DNA from: Adhaeribacter arboris
Lineage (GTDB): Bacteria; Bacteroidota; Bacteroidia; Cytophagales; Hymenobacteraceae
Direction of reading: 5' to 3'
DNA: 64,000 nt
Assembly: GCF_003023845.1 (NCBI RefSeq)
Contig: NZ_PYFT01000001.1
Location: forward strand, 1,860,001 to 1,924,000
A program made the position numbers and the translations under genes. The notes under the pieces were generated by a model that saw nothing but the letters and a program-made list of their open reading frames with translations, was not told where the DNA came from and made no database searches. This document shows positions 24,401 through 32,148 of the stretch, piece by piece (positions within the stretch are counted from its first letter, which is position 1; each line of letters starts with the position of its first letter).

Positions 24401-24534
24401 CCTTTTGGCGTAGTAGAAACAGCACTGGTTACAGCTGCCGTTAAAGTTTGAGAATTTGCCGACCCGATCGGGCTTTGAGCCATTACAATCGGACTACTAA
24501 AAGCCAGCAATAAAACTGGTAAGAATGCTTTCAT
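21499..24534 (-). CDS. TonB-type outer-membrane beta-barrel receptor with extra C-terminal domain
   Basis: The 1011-residue protein has a signal peptide (to about residue 19) and a carboxypeptidase-regulatory-like domain (about 45-135, DANISGTIVDAANQQGVGFATI). A plug follows (about 140-255, EKVDRTVYNAENDASNRGGDASDVLRKVP), then an outer-membrane beta-barrel of the PF14905 type to about 827. A Gly/Ala/Pro-rich linker covers about 828-922. The last 89 residues form a separate beta-rich domain (NGTWQAKMGDFEMNLQLQ ... NKGKVEGDTLTLSS) that looks lipocalin-like. The barrel C-terminus faces the periplasm, so this last domain should lie there. The substrate is unknown. Minus-strand TAAGTTTG at 24599-24592 is a plausible -7 element. 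No partner genes are adjacent. Confidence 0.87.
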   Translation of the reverse strand: MKAFLPVLLLAFSSPIVMAQSPIGSANSQTLTAAVTSAVSTTPKGDANISGTIVDAANQQGVGFATITLNDPASGKAVDGTLADEKGKFTIPKVGAGTYQVVVTFIGYETRTIDNVKVGEKDKNVDLGELKINSSAIALKAVEIQTQRALVEEKVDRTVYNAENDASNRGGDASDVLRKVPMLSVDLDGNVSLRGNQNIKVLINNRPSTITAGSVGDALKQIPSDLIKSVEVITSPSAKYDAEGSAGIVNIILKKNNLQGGSLGIDTGIGLRGTNLGLNGSYRSGKMGFSLGGFGRTGYNTPGSFENTQITTNTTGDQLTTLQNADTRTKNLMGRYTLGWDYDINEKNYLNSSVMFGTFNGHSFQDDLLTQSFRNGAPLSTLNQEAENKNNSGQVDVNVNYTHLFAKPQQELSILTQFSRNNRTNDFLNHTLNPDAFTPARLKNLNESSNQESTVQIDYQNPIGKTQMVEVGVKGIMRRVSSDFQRFTAEATGDYVRSANAQLNNVFNYNQNVMGSYLSYTLTTPKQYSLKVGGRYEYTNIDADFKNNQETTKDIPSYGVLVPSINLSKKLKGGNTVKASYTRRIQRPSLQFLNPAIQIAGSSFGASGSTKNITQGNPNLDPEYTNNFELGYSAFIKRTSLNFSVFTRNTNNSIQSIRDVVGLDTVRTTYANIGQENAYGFSINGNVNVGKLMLMGGTDTYYSVIDNNVADPIYNANNKGWVYNLRAFGSYNLGQGWGLQGFGFYRGRQVQLQGYQGGFGIYSLNVKKDINDKKGSIGFGAENFFTTTIKVRSEQTSPIFSQKSTNVFHNLNLKVNFSYRIGKMSNDNAPRKNRKSVTNDDLKGGESGGGQDAGASTGGSAPAGGGAPGGGAPAGGRPGGMPAGGQRPAGVPAPTTGITPGQAPANAPAAVDSLATPGQPANINGTWQAKMGDFEMNLQLQAEGETLTGTMQTPRGVNPIANGKIIGNEVSFTLNIMGTDVPNKGKVEGDTLTLSSNFQGQERVITFTRVK

Positions 24535-25253
24535 AGCTATATTAAGTTTTAAAAATTCAAGTTTTCAGGCTACTTAACCTGATGCACGATACAAACTTAG
24601 CTTAACCCATACAATTTCATTTGGTAAATAGATGAACCGGCTTGTTTCCTAGATAGAATTGGTCAATTTCATCGACTAAAGATAATTTAACTATCCTTAT
24701 TGAAATTCAATCACAAAAAAAATCATTAGTCAGATAAAAAATCAATAGATAATAGATAATTTAACAAGTAACGTAAAAAAAAACGCATTTACGTTAAAAA
24801 TTATTCAGTCAATTACTACTTTACCATAAGACGAGATTTTGCCATTAACGTTGCTGAATATTTTCCGGAAGGTAGTATTTGCATTAGGAGTTTACCAACT
24901 AGTTAAAGGTAACCGGTAAATTAAAATCGGTAAATACGGGTGATTTGCCGGTGAATTTTTAGAATAACCTGTTTTTAACCTTCATTCTTCAGGTAAATCA
25001 TAAAATAATTCTATCTCCTGAAGCGATTTACTTATATAAATTGAACGACTATAGGGTTTATACCAGCCCAGGAAAACTTCTTTGAACAGTAAAATTTCAA
25101 TCTTATGGTTAGATTTAATTTTTAGAAGAAAGTATTTTCGAACTAGCTGATTTAGTGTCTTTAACGCAGGGAACAGCAACTACGGAAATGCCGCTACTAA
25201 AATAAAAAGGAATAATTCTATTTTCATCCGACAAACTTTTAAATACTTGAACC
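24535..25253. promoter_or_regulatory. Intergenic region with receptor -7 element
   Basis: Minus-strand TAAGTTTG (24599-24592) lies 58 bp before the receptor start and fits TAnnTTTG. The rest is AT-rich. Two short minus-strand frames at 24982-25179 and 25115-25342 could be pieces of one decayed reading frame joined by a frameshift (both show a VxVP/FPALK overlap), but no family is recognised. Confidence 0.35.
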
Positions 25254-25754
25254 GTGAATAAAATACCCCGAATAGAAACTATCCCCGAAAAGAAATTAGT
25301 GGGCAAACACCTAAAAATGAGCTTGGCAGCTAATCGAACCACTGAACTATGGCAATCTTTTATGCCTCACCGCCACCAAATAAAAAACAGGAAAAACTCC
25401 GACTTTATTTCGATGCAGGTTTACGCCCCATCTTTTACCCTGAACAATATGAACTCCCACACTGAATTTGAAAAGTGGGCCGCATTAGAAGTTTTGCACT
25501 TAAATGAAGTTCCGGACGGTATGGAATCTTTCCTTTTACCAGGTGGGCTGTACGCCATTTTTAGGCATAAAGGTGCCGCCAGTACCGGAGAAAAAACTTT
25601 CCGTTATATTTTCGAAACCTGGCTACCCGCTTCTGAATACGAGCTGGATACCAGGCCACATTTCGAGATTTTAGGCGAAAAGTATAAAAATGAAGATCCG
25701 AGTTCAGAAGAAGAAATTTGGATACCTATAAAACTTAAAAATTCTATTACTTAA
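25254..25754 (+). CDS. GyrI-like / AraC effector-binding domain protein
   Basis: The 166-residue protein uses a GTG start. It has the effector-binding fold pattern: IPRIETIPEKKLVGKHLKMSLAANRTTELWQSF, then a middle with SMQVY and WAALEV, GGLYAIFRHKGAAS, and a C-terminal FEILGEKYKNEDPSSEEEIWIPI. Stand-alone GyrI-like proteins bind small, often hydrophobic, molecules. It has no DNA-binding domain, so it is not a regulator by itself. No operon partner is seen: 270 bp follow before the next gene and hold nothing recognisable. Confidence 0.8.
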   Translation: MNKIPRIETIPEKKLVGKHLKMSLAANRTTELWQSFMPHRHQIKNRKNSDFISMQVYAPSFTLNNMNSHTEFEKWAALEVLHLNEVPDGMESFLLPGGLYAIFRHKGAASTGEKTFRYIFETWLPASEYELDTRPHFEILGEKYKNEDPSSEEEIWIPIKLKNSIT

Positions 25755-26024
25755 GCCCGTTCTCAAGGCTAATGTAAATTCAGCTAACTAAATTTATGGC
25801 TGAAATCAGTCAATAAGGCAAACAGACCTTAATTCTGTTTGATTCGATTTACCTTCGTAGCCGGCCAAACATTAATTTATTTTAGGCTTATTCTTGAATA
25901 AACCCGACTTTTATGGCAGACTTCCGACCAAGTTCCTAATTTTATTTATCTTTTAGATATTACCATTAATTGCCGGAAAATACGCTCTTACCCGACTACT
26001 TAACCTAAACGATTTACCAGGAAA

Positions 26025-26903
26025 ATGAAAGGATTTTGTATTGGCTTAATTTTATTTCTAATATGCTTGTTAGAAGCAAAATGCCAAGTACTAACGGACT
26101 CTGTTTTAATAGAAAGTCATTACCGAACTTTCCATTTTAATAAACCGAAAATTAAACCACAAAATTACAACTTAATTTTTGTGCTGCACGGCTCAGGCGG
26201 TGATGGAAAAGGCATAATGAAAGCAGCAATGAGTCTGGAAAAACAATCCGGTCCGCAACCTATTTTCTTGGTGTATCCGGATGGTTATAAAAAATACTGG
26301 AACGAATGCCGGAAAGCGGCCACCAGCGCGGCAAACCTGGAAAACATGAACGAACAAGCTTTTTTTGAGGCTATGTTGCGGTATTTCGCGCATAAGTACG
26401 GGATAAATAACCAACGTTTTTTTGCCATTGGTCTTTCCGGCGGTGGGCACATGGCTTTTAAACTGGCCCTGACCATGCCGGATAAATGTAAAGGCATTAG
26501 CGCCTTCGTCGCCAACTTACCGGATACTCCTAACCTGGATTGTATTGAATCCAAAAAGCCGGTGGCCGTTATGATTACCAACGGCACCCAAGACCCCATT
26601 AATCCGTACCAGGGCGGCCCCGTGGTGGTAAACGGAAGTTCCTTTGGCAGTGTACATTCTACTAACGGTACCTTTCGTTATTGGGCCGGCTTAGCGGGTT
26701 ATCAAGGTGAACCTAATGTGGAAAATGTACCCGATAAAAATACCCGCAATAAACAAAGTATTACCCGCTTCACGTACCAAGAAAAAAATAAGCCCGAAAT
26801 AGTGCTCTTAGAAGTAAAAGGCGGCGAACATACTTTTCCGGCAGACATAGATGGTTTTACCGAATCCTGGCAGTTTTTTGCCCGCCAAATTCCATCAAAT
26901 TAA
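26025..26903 (+). CDS. Secreted PHB-depolymerase-type esterase (alpha/beta hydrolase)
   Basis: The 292-residue protein has a signal peptide (about 1-20). Oxyanion motif HGSGGD (55-60) is followed by the nucleophile elbow GLSGGGH (Ser138), an Asp in NGTQDPINPYQGG and the catalytic His in GGEHTFP. This is the LpqC/polyhydroxybutyrate-depolymerase and feruloyl-esterase-like family of periplasmic or secreted esterases. The length is normal. The substrate may be a feruloylated or acetylated polysaccharide or a polyester; sequence does not decide. It stands alone. Confidence 0.82.
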   Translation: MKGFCIGLILFLICLLEAKCQVLTDSVLIESHYRTFHFNKPKIKPQNYNLIFVLHGSGGDGKGIMKAAMSLEKQSGPQPIFLVYPDGYKKYWNECRKAATSAANLENMNEQAFFEAMLRYFAHKYGINNQRFFAIGLSGGGHMAFKLALTMPDKCKGISAFVANLPDTPNLDCIESKKPVAVMITNGTQDPINPYQGGPVVVNGSSFGSVHSTNGTFRYWAGLAGYQGEPNVENVPDKNTRNKQSITRFTYQEKNKPEIVLLEVKGGEHTFPADIDGFTESWQFFARQIPSN

Positions 26904-27006
26904 TAAGTTTTTCACGGCGAACAGCCCACAACCAGTTAGCAAGAATAATCGCCTAACCTCCCTTATATAGTTCTCCTACTCTCTCTTTAAAAATTGAATT
27001 TCTTCT

Positions 27007-27178
27007 ACCGCGAGCGTCTTCGCTTGTGGTTCATCATGTAGCAGGCCTCCGGCTGGGCTACCCGATATACTTTCCTTAAAAGCAATCAGTTCAAATTCCT
27101 AGCAGCCAGTTGAAAATATTGAATAATTCCGGGAAAACCGGACAATAGGCATTACGGATGAAGACGCTCTGAATGGAT
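27007..27178. repeat. Degenerate second copy of the MITE-like element
   Basis: CGCGAGCGTCTTCGCTTGTG and the following GTAGCAGGCCTCCGGCTGGG resemble the right part of the element at 3613-3766 read on the minus strand (CGCGAGCATCCTCGCTCGTG, then GGTAGGCCTCTGGCCGG). GAAGACGCTC near 27163-27172 is the exact complement of GAGCGTCTTC at the left, so a decayed opposite arm is present. No gene is disrupted. Together with the operator below it accounts for most of the 26904-27439 gap. Confidence 0.5.
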
Positions 27179-27280
27179 ACTTTGCAAATAGCTAATTAGC
27201 AATTGGTTATACTGCTATTCGATATTCGATACTCAAAATTCACCATTCCCATTCTTTAGGAATCAGCAACTAAGCAGTAC

Positions 27281-27340
27281 TACCCATAAAAATGAGCAGT
27301 GCAGCTTATTTCCTTAGGGTAGTTCGTGGTAGTACCTTTG
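27281..27340 (+). promoter_or_regulatory. Operator plus promoter, site 1 of 3
   Basis: TACCCAT (27281-27287), 4 bp, ATGAGCA (27292-27298) form an inverted pair of heptamers. About 43 bp from the operator centre lies the -7 element TACCTTTG (27333-27340), with a TTTC in the -33 position (TATTTC, 27307-27312). The same arrangement with nearly the same spacing occurs at 28777-28835 and 51890-51832. The heptamer fits the TACYYMT pattern known for NarL-type regulators. Confidence 0.7.
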
Positions 27341-27439
27341 TCATGTTCTTAAAACAAAGCACTTACCGAACATAGAAAACAACTTAATCATCCAAATAAC
27401 TTAGAAAACAATTCATCCATCCTTAACTCTCAACTGAAA

Positions 27440-27745
27440 ATGAAAAAGATTACCCAAGTAGCCGCTGTTGTCTTATTAACCGTATCGATGTCGAGCTGTG
27501 CTACCGTATTTGGCGGCAAAGTAACCCAGTACCAGAAAACCCGCCCGGCCGATGGTCAGCCCCAACGCGAAATCCGGGTCGGGGCTTTAGTGGCCGACGT
27601 GCTGCTTTTCTGGCCCGGCTTAGCCATTGACTTTGCTACCGGCGCCATCTACAAGCCCCAAGCGAAAACCAGTACTGCCACCAACACTAATTCTAACGCG
27701 AACACTGGTTCTAACTCTACTACTAACGCCAAAGCCAGCAACTAA
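27440..27745 (+). CDS. Small lipoprotein, YceK-like
   Basis: The 101-residue protein has a lipoprotein signal (lipobox SMSSC, Cys20) directly followed by ATVFGGKVTQYQ. A hydrophobic stretch VADVLLFWPGLAIDFATGAIYKP is typical of YceK/YidQ-like small lipoproteins, which often carry the CATVxxG start. The tail is a low-complexity Thr/Asn/Ser/Ala run. Its function is unknown. It has its own promoter with the shared operator 140 bp upstream and a terminator-like hairpin right after the stop. Confidence 0.75.
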   Translation: MKKITQVAAVVLLTVSMSSCATVFGGKVTQYQKTRPADGQPQREIRVGALVADVLLFWPGLAIDFATGAIYKPQAKTSTATNTNSNANTGSNSTTNAKASN

Positions 27746-27755
27746 CATCTTTCCA

Positions 27756-27787
27756 GGGGAGCACACCCGTAAGTTGGCTCCCTTTTT
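27756..27787 (+). terminator. Terminator-like hairpin
   Basis: GGGAGC (27757-27762) pairs with GCTCCC (27777-27782), followed by TTTTT. It lies between the lipoprotein gene and the gene at 27862 and may lower read-through between them. Confidence 0.6.
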
Positions 27788-27861
27788 CTTTCTTCGTGCT
27801 AGTCTTTTTTCTTACTTCTAACTCTCAACTTCTAACTCTAAACTTTTACTTCTTCCCTCCG

Positions 27862-28518
27862 ATGAAAACCTTTTGTACGCTCCTGTTATTCTTCTTTGCC
27901 ACTACCCTGATGAGCCCAGCCCAAGTGCTGCTCGGGGAAGGTTCTAAACAAATCTTTGCCAGTCCCCAACTTGCCTCGGCCATTCAGCAACACCAAACCG
28001 TGGCTATTCTGCCCTTTACCGCCAAGATCACCTACCGCAAACCACCCAAGAACTTCAACCCCCAAGCCCACCAGGAACAAGAAACTACTTTAGCCCAAAA
28101 TATTCAGAGTAGCCTGTATACCTACCTGCTGCGCAAAGCCAAGTCGTACTCGGTTACGTTCCAGGAGGTGGAGAAAACCAACAGCTTACTCAAAAAAGCG
28201 GGCATGTACGGCAAGTTAGAGGAGTTTACGAGAGAGGAGATCGCCAAAGCCTTGGGCGTGGATGCGGTAATCAGCGGGAAGTTCGACATGGAGCAGACCC
28301 GTTCGGATGGGACGGCTTTCGCCACGGCCGTGGTATTCGGGGGCTATGCGGGGAAGACCGGTTCGGGTTCCTTAACCATGACCCTCCACAACGGACAGGA
28401 TGGAGAGCTGTTGTGGCGCTTTTTCAAGACCATGGACGATGATTTTACCTCTGCTACCGATGACTTAGTTGAACGCATGATGCGCAAAGTCTCCCGTAAT
28501 TTCCCCTATGCTATTTAA
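27862..28518 (+). CDS. Secreted protein of CsgG/LpoB-like type
   Basis: The start is placed at MKTFCTLLLFFFATTLMSPAQ, giving a signal peptide and a 218-residue precursor; the frame opens earlier but those residues are not a signal. The mature part has HQTVAILPFTAKITYR, a hydrophilic helix with NIQSSLYTYLLRKA, then EIAKALGVDAVISGKFDMEQ. This order (AVLPF strand, helix, GVDAVISG strand) is that of the CsgG/LpoB/GNA1162 fold of envelope proteins. The exact family is not certain. It follows the YceK-like lipoprotein gene on the same strand, so both may answer to the operator at 27281. Confidence 0.65.
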   Translation: MKTFCTLLLFFFATTLMSPAQVLLGEGSKQIFASPQLASAIQQHQTVAILPFTAKITYRKPPKNFNPQAHQEQETTLAQNIQSSLYTYLLRKAKSYSVTFQEVEKTNSLLKKAGMYGKLEEFTREEIAKALGVDAVISGKFDMEQTRSDGTAFATAVVFGGYAGKTGSGSLTMTLHNGQDGELLWRFFKTMDDDFTSATDDLVERMMRKVSRNFPYAI

Positions 28519-28580
28519 GTAGAATCCTCTGAATTTAACAATTAATCCAATCCAAATCTAATCCAAATTAAACCCAACCG

Positions 28581-28613
28581 AAAACTCACCGGCCATCAAG
28601 CTTGGTGAGTTTT
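28581..28613 (+). terminator. Rho-independent terminator
   Basis: AAAACTCACC (28581-28590) pairs with GGTGAGTTTT (28604-28613), giving a 10-bp stem that ends in T residues, 60 bp after the CsgG/LpoB-like gene. The rest of 28519-28939 holds the operator and promoter of the two-component genes. Confidence 0.75.
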
Positions 28614-28776
28614 GGTATATAGAATCACCACCTAATGATTATAATCCAGAAAAAATTAAAAAAAGAGTTAACCTCCAACTTAATCAGAATACTAATAGGA
28701 AAGCAGTAAAGATTGAAATCCTAAAGCTTTATTACTTGATTTAACCCCAAACCGATTGAGTTTATATAGGTAGTAC

Positions 28777-28835
28777 TACCCATAAATATGAGTGCCAGTA
28801 CCTATTTTCTTCCTGGTTTTGCCTGGGTAGATTTG
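28777..28835 (+). promoter_or_regulatory. Operator plus promoter, site 2 of 3
   Basis: TACCCAT (28777-28783), 4 bp, ATGAGTG (28788-28794), then TATTTTC near the -33 position and the -7 element TAGATTTG (28828-28835). The operator centre is 42.5 bp from the -7 element. It precedes the histidine-kinase gene by about 105 bp, which suggests that the response regulator encoded there controls its own operon. Confidence 0.7.
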
Positions 28836-28939
28836 TTACATCCGAATATCGGAAAAATAAAATACATAAATTAATCTATTACCGTAACTACCCTTGCCCC
28901 GTTTAAAAGGAAGCGAAGGGTTTTTGATTATAAAATAAC

Positions 28940-29959
28940 ATGGCTGCGCCCGCAAAAAAAACTTCTGCTTATTGGTTGCCGGTAAATCCGGTTTGGCCAA
29001 GCCATGCCCTTACTGCATCCAGGGTAAATGGCCATCCAGAACCAGGTAGAGGAACAGATAGTAATAATTCTTCTGCATCTTTGAACCTGTTTGTAAGTAC
29101 TATATATAAGGCTCCGCTAAAGTTTAATTCGGACCGAACCTGGGTGCAAAAGCCCAAATCTTTGTTTCAACATTTTGGCAAATTGCCAGTCGGTTTACCT
29201 GTAAATCAACAAGGAACAAAAAGTGAATATCCAGTAAATTGCCACTTCACTACTGGTAAAACAACTGGTTTTAAGAAAGAAAGGCAGGAGAATACTTTTT
29301 CGCAGGAACTTATACAAGCTCAGGAGCAAGAGCGCCAAAGTCTGGCTAATGAACTGCACGATACTTTGGGGCAAAGTGTAATTTTGATGAAGAATCATAT
29401 TCTGAAGCTAAAAAATAATTTACCCGAATCCGCCGAAACCAGCGAGCAAATAAATACCTTAGCCGAAATGGTAACCGACACGCTGCAAAAAATAAGAGAA
29501 ATATCGTACGGTTTAAGACCCTACGAACTAAACTTATTTGGTTTAACCCAAGCCCTTCGCAGCCTGACGGAAGAAGTAGCCGATGCGGCCGCCTGGCGTT
29601 TAACCTTAGATTTACCGAAAATCGATAACGTATTTTTAAAAGAACACGAAATTTACGTTTACCGGGTTATTCAACAATGCTTAGAAATAGTCGAAAAAAA
29701 TGCGGCAGCTTGGGAAGTGCATTTAACGGTTCATTCTAAGCCCGAAGCAGTTGCGTGTACGATCCAGGTTACCGGGTCAGCCTCTTTCTGTTTATTCCTT
29801 AAAAAGAATAGTACCACTGATTTTAATCTTTTACGCCTGCAGGAACAACTTAAAATTATTAAAGGAACCATTACGTTTACCGCTGCTGCTCCCCAGGTTA
29901 CTACCATTCATTTAACAATACCTATCCAACCAATGCCTGATACTCATGAAACAGCTTAA
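28940..29959 (+). CDS. NarX-type (HisKA_3) sensor protein with degenerate ATP-binding domain
   Basis: The 339-residue protein has no transmembrane segment and no recognised sensor domain; residues 1-115 are Pro/Ser/Asn-rich. The HisKA_3 dimerisation domain is intact (EQERQSLANELHDTLGQSV, phospho-acceptor His140, DxxxQ motif Asp141-Gln145). The C-terminal HATPase region keeps the fold outline (IYVYRVIQQCLEIVEKNAAAW ... KIIKGTITF) but lacks the N-box Glu and Asn. The usual DDGxG box is replaced by VTGSASF. It therefore should not bind ATP, but keeps the residues needed for phosphatase activity. The last 14 bp overlap the response-regulator gene. Confidence 0.82.
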   Translation: MAAPAKKTSAYWLPVNPVWPSHALTASRVNGHPEPGRGTDSNNSSASLNLFVSTIYKAPLKFNSDRTWVQKPKSLFQHFGKLPVGLPVNQQGTKSEYPVNCHFTTGKTTGFKKERQENTFSQELIQAQEQERQSLANELHDTLGQSVILMKNHILKLKNNLPESAETSEQINTLAEMVTDTLQKIREISYGLRPYELNLFGLTQALRSLTEEVADAAAWRLTLDLPKIDNVFLKEHEIYVYRVIQQCLEIVEKNAAAWEVHLTVHSKPEAVACTIQVTGSASFCLFLKKNSTTDFNLLRLQEQLKIIKGTITFTAAAPQVTTIHLTIPIQPMPDTHETA

Positions 29960-30587
29960 CTTAATTATTGCCGATGATCATCCCATTTTTTTGAAAGGTT
30001 TACGGGAAGGACTGGAAATGGAAGATGATTTTAAAGTGGTGGCGCAAGCCAATAACGGTCTGGAAGCTTGGCACGCCGTGCAAACCCACCGTGCCGATGT
30101 GGTAGTGCTCGACATTGACATGCCCCGGATGAACGGTTTAGAAGCAGCCGAAAAAATGCTCGAACAAAATCCCAAATTACCTATTATCCTGCTTACCATG
30201 CACAAAGAAAAAGCGCCGCTGCTTAAAGCGCTGGAATTAGGTATTTGCGGCTACGTACTAAAAGAAAATGCCGTTACCGATATTATGCACGCTATTCGGA
30301 TGGTAGCCGAAGGAAACCCGTACATTAGCCCGGAAATGTCGGCATTTTTACTCCGGAAACCGCAGACGGTGCAGAAACAAAAAACGCAGGAGGCCATGGA
30401 ATTACTTACTCCCGCGGAAAGACAAATTACCCAACTAATTGCCCAGTATAAAACCAGCAAAGAAATTGCGGATGAGTTGTTCATCAGCGAGAAAACGGTT
30501 TTTAACCACCGCATGAATATTTCTAAAAAATTAAATTTAACGGGTAAGAACTCCCTGCTCCGCTTTGCTTTAGAACATTTTGCTTAA
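29946..30587 (+). CDS. NarL/FixJ-family response regulator
   Basis: The 213-residue regulator has a receiver domain with Asp10/Asp11 (IIADDHP), phospho-acceptor Asp56 (VVVLDIDMP), Thr in LLTMHK and Lys in YVLKENA. The LuxR-type helix-turn-helix at the end reads LTPAERQITQLIAQYKTSKEIADELFISEKTVFNHR. All phosphorylation residues are present. Translation is probably coupled to the upstream sensor gene by the 14-bp overlap. It is a good candidate to bind the TACCCAT-N4-ATGAGNR operators at 27281, 28777 and 51873, because NarL-family proteins prefer inverted TACYYMT-like heptamers. That link is inference. Confidence 0.93.
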   Translation: MKQLNLIIADDHPIFLKGLREGLEMEDDFKVVAQANNGLEAWHAVQTHRADVVVLDIDMPRMNGLEAAEKMLEQNPKLPIILLTMHKEKAPLLKALELGICGYVLKENAVTDIMHAIRMVAEGNPYISPEMSAFLLRKPQTVQKQKTQEAMELLTPAERQITQLIAQYKTSKEIADELFISEKTVFNHRMNISKKLNLTGKNSLLRFALEHFA

Positions 30588-31076
30588 ACTTTAAGGATTT
30601 CTTCTTCCTGCCCGAAAGCAAAAGAAAAGCTGATATTTGTGTAATTAATCTAATAAGTAAGCGTCTACTTTAGTTTTGACGAAGTATTGGAGGCAATATA
30701 ATAAGGTGCTTACGTCCAGTTAATTACCTCTTTCTCTTCTTAAAAGGCGCTACTAAAAGGTTATTTATGCTCGCTTATTTCATCAGATAAATAGAACAAA
30801 ATACATATAATCGAATAAAATTCTTAAAATAAAGTAATTTTAATCTGAAATAATAAGTGCGGGTAAATTGAAACATAAGGGAGCGGAAAATGGTTATAAA
30901 TTAAACAGAAATTATAATTGACCAGAATAACTTATTATTTTGATAAATGTACCATTTTGAATTATACTACTTTGTTAATTGTATTTTTCAAGTAAAATAA
31001 AATTTTTCTCTGGCAGTTATAGTTGTTTTTAGAAATTCATCGTTAACAAGTACAGAATACCTAACTTAAATAGATT

Positions 31077-31187
31077 ATGCAAGTATTAGCTTATATAGTA
31101 AATCCGCTTATTAGAATTTTCACCGTGGTTAAAAGCAAATACATGGTTCAACAACCAGCGCTTGCTCTAATACCCGTCAGAAGCTAA
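31077..31187 (+). CDS. Candidate small protein (36 aa)
   Basis: An ATG at 31077 opens 36 codons (MQVLAYIVNPLIRIFTVVKS ... ALIPVRS) that end with a TAA lying in the loop of a rho-independent terminator (31176-31201). The N-terminal 18 residues are hydrophobic with an internal Arg. A terminator with no other gene in front of it implies a short transcript here, either coding or non-coding. No family is known and there is no strong ribosome-binding site, so coding status is uncertain. Confidence 0.3.
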   Translation: MQVLAYIVNPLIRIFTVVKSKYMVQQPALALIPVRS

Positions 31188-31201
31188 AATCTGACTTTTT
31201 T
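31176..31201 (+). terminator. Rho-independent terminator of an unassigned short transcript
   Basis: GTCAGA (31176-31181) and TCTGAC (31190-31195) form the stem, followed by six T residues. The nearest annotated upstream gene ends 590 bp earlier, so it probably ends a separate small transcript. Confidence 0.7.
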
Positions 31202-31212
31202 ATTCTTCCGGT

Positions 31213-31246
31213 ATTCTCTTTTATTTAAATTAAATAAGAAGAGAAT
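31213..31246. repeat. Long AT-rich hairpin
   Basis: ATTCTCTTTTATTTAA (31213-31228) is complementary to 31230-31246 with a single bulged base. It lies between the small-transcript terminator and the sigma-factor gene. Confidence 0.7.
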
Positions 31247-31614
31247 TAAAAACTATAATTATTAATTTGGGCGGTACTAAGGTAAAGAGGCTTTTGATAC
31301 AATTATCGACGAGCTAAATCAGAATTTCACTAGAAAATAATAGATAAATCTTGTCTTCCTGTTTTCATGAATTGATCAAAAAATCTGTCTCTTTACTTAG
31401 TATTTGCTTCTTCCAAATGCCGGTTATTTTCCTTCCTCGCTTTTCTTTTTTCTAATCTGTTTGTTTTTCTTTCTTCTAAAACTTTTAGCGGTTTTTAAAT
31501 TCTTACATTTTTTTAACTGACTTCTTTTAAGCTGATTACAGCTTTTTTTATTTTTAATACAACCCTTTCTCCGGAATTTACCACTTTGGTATAGAAGTAA
31601 AATTATAACCACTC

Positions 31615-32148
31615 GTGGCGTATTATCCGGACCCTGCCGAACCCGTGCTTTTACAAGGCTGTCTGCAAAACAACCGGCAGGCTCAGCGCCATTTGTACGA
31701 AAAATACAAAGATGCCATGTACACCATTTTGTTCCGGATGTTGAACAACGAAGAAGAAGCCGCTGATGCTTTGCAGGAAGGTTTTCTGGAAGTATTTCGC
31801 AGTTTGTCAAGCTTTAAGGCTCAATCTTCCCTGGGAGCCTGGATTAAAACCATTGTTGTACGGGCTGGTCTGAAAAAACAACGCAAAACGCTTTTCCTGG
31901 AGCCTTTAGAAGAACAGGTTGCCTTTCGTTCGCCGATTGAATGGGACCAGAATTTAACGGGTGAATACTTGGATAAGGCGATTCGCCAATTACCGGATGG
32001 TTACCGGAATGTGTTTTTACTGGTAGAAGTAGAAGGATATACCCACCGCGAAGTAGCTGATTTATTGAACATTGCCGAAGGAACTTCCAAGTCGCAGCTT
32101 TTTCAGGCTAAAAAATTATTGCAACGCTTATTAAAGGATGTAAAATAA
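31615..32148 (+). CDS. ECF-type RNA polymerase sigma factor
   Basis: The 177-residue protein has sigma region 2 (DAMYTILFRMLNNEEEAADALQEGFLEVFRSL) with the following GAWIKTIVVRAGLKKQR segment. Region 4 is DAIRQLPDGYRNVFLLVEVEGYTHREVADLLNIAEGTSKSQL-like (about 118-165). A GTG start is used; no ATG lies before region 2. Its stop overlaps the start of the next gene (TAATGA), a single-TM protein that is most likely its anti-sigma factor. The four genes 31615-34427 run without real gaps and probably respond to an envelope signal. Confidence 0.9.
   Translation: MAYYPDPAEPVLLQGCLQNNRQAQRHLYEKYKDAMYTILFRMLNNEEEAADALQEGFLEVFRSLSSFKAQSSLGAWIKTIVVRAGLKKQRKTLFLEPLEEQVAFRSPIEWDQNLTGEYLDKAIRQLPDGYRNVFLLVEVEGYTHREVADLLNIAEGTSKSQLFQAKKLLQRLLKDVK

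Larger units (their letters stand above)
30588..31614. other. Long AT-rich intergenic region
   Basis: This 1027-bp stretch between the response regulator and the sigma factor gene holds one possible 36-codon gene (31077-31187), a terminator right behind it and a long hairpin at 31213-31246. Apart from those nothing is recognised. Near 30938-30974 two TTTTG stretches and TACTTTG loosely resemble promoter elements. Confidence 0.5.

Noticed and set aside
31424-31810. 128-codon minus-strand frame overlapping the sigma-factor gene start
   Set aside because: Extremely Lys/Arg-rich C-terminus from an AT-rich strand and antisense to a well-supported ECF sigma factor.
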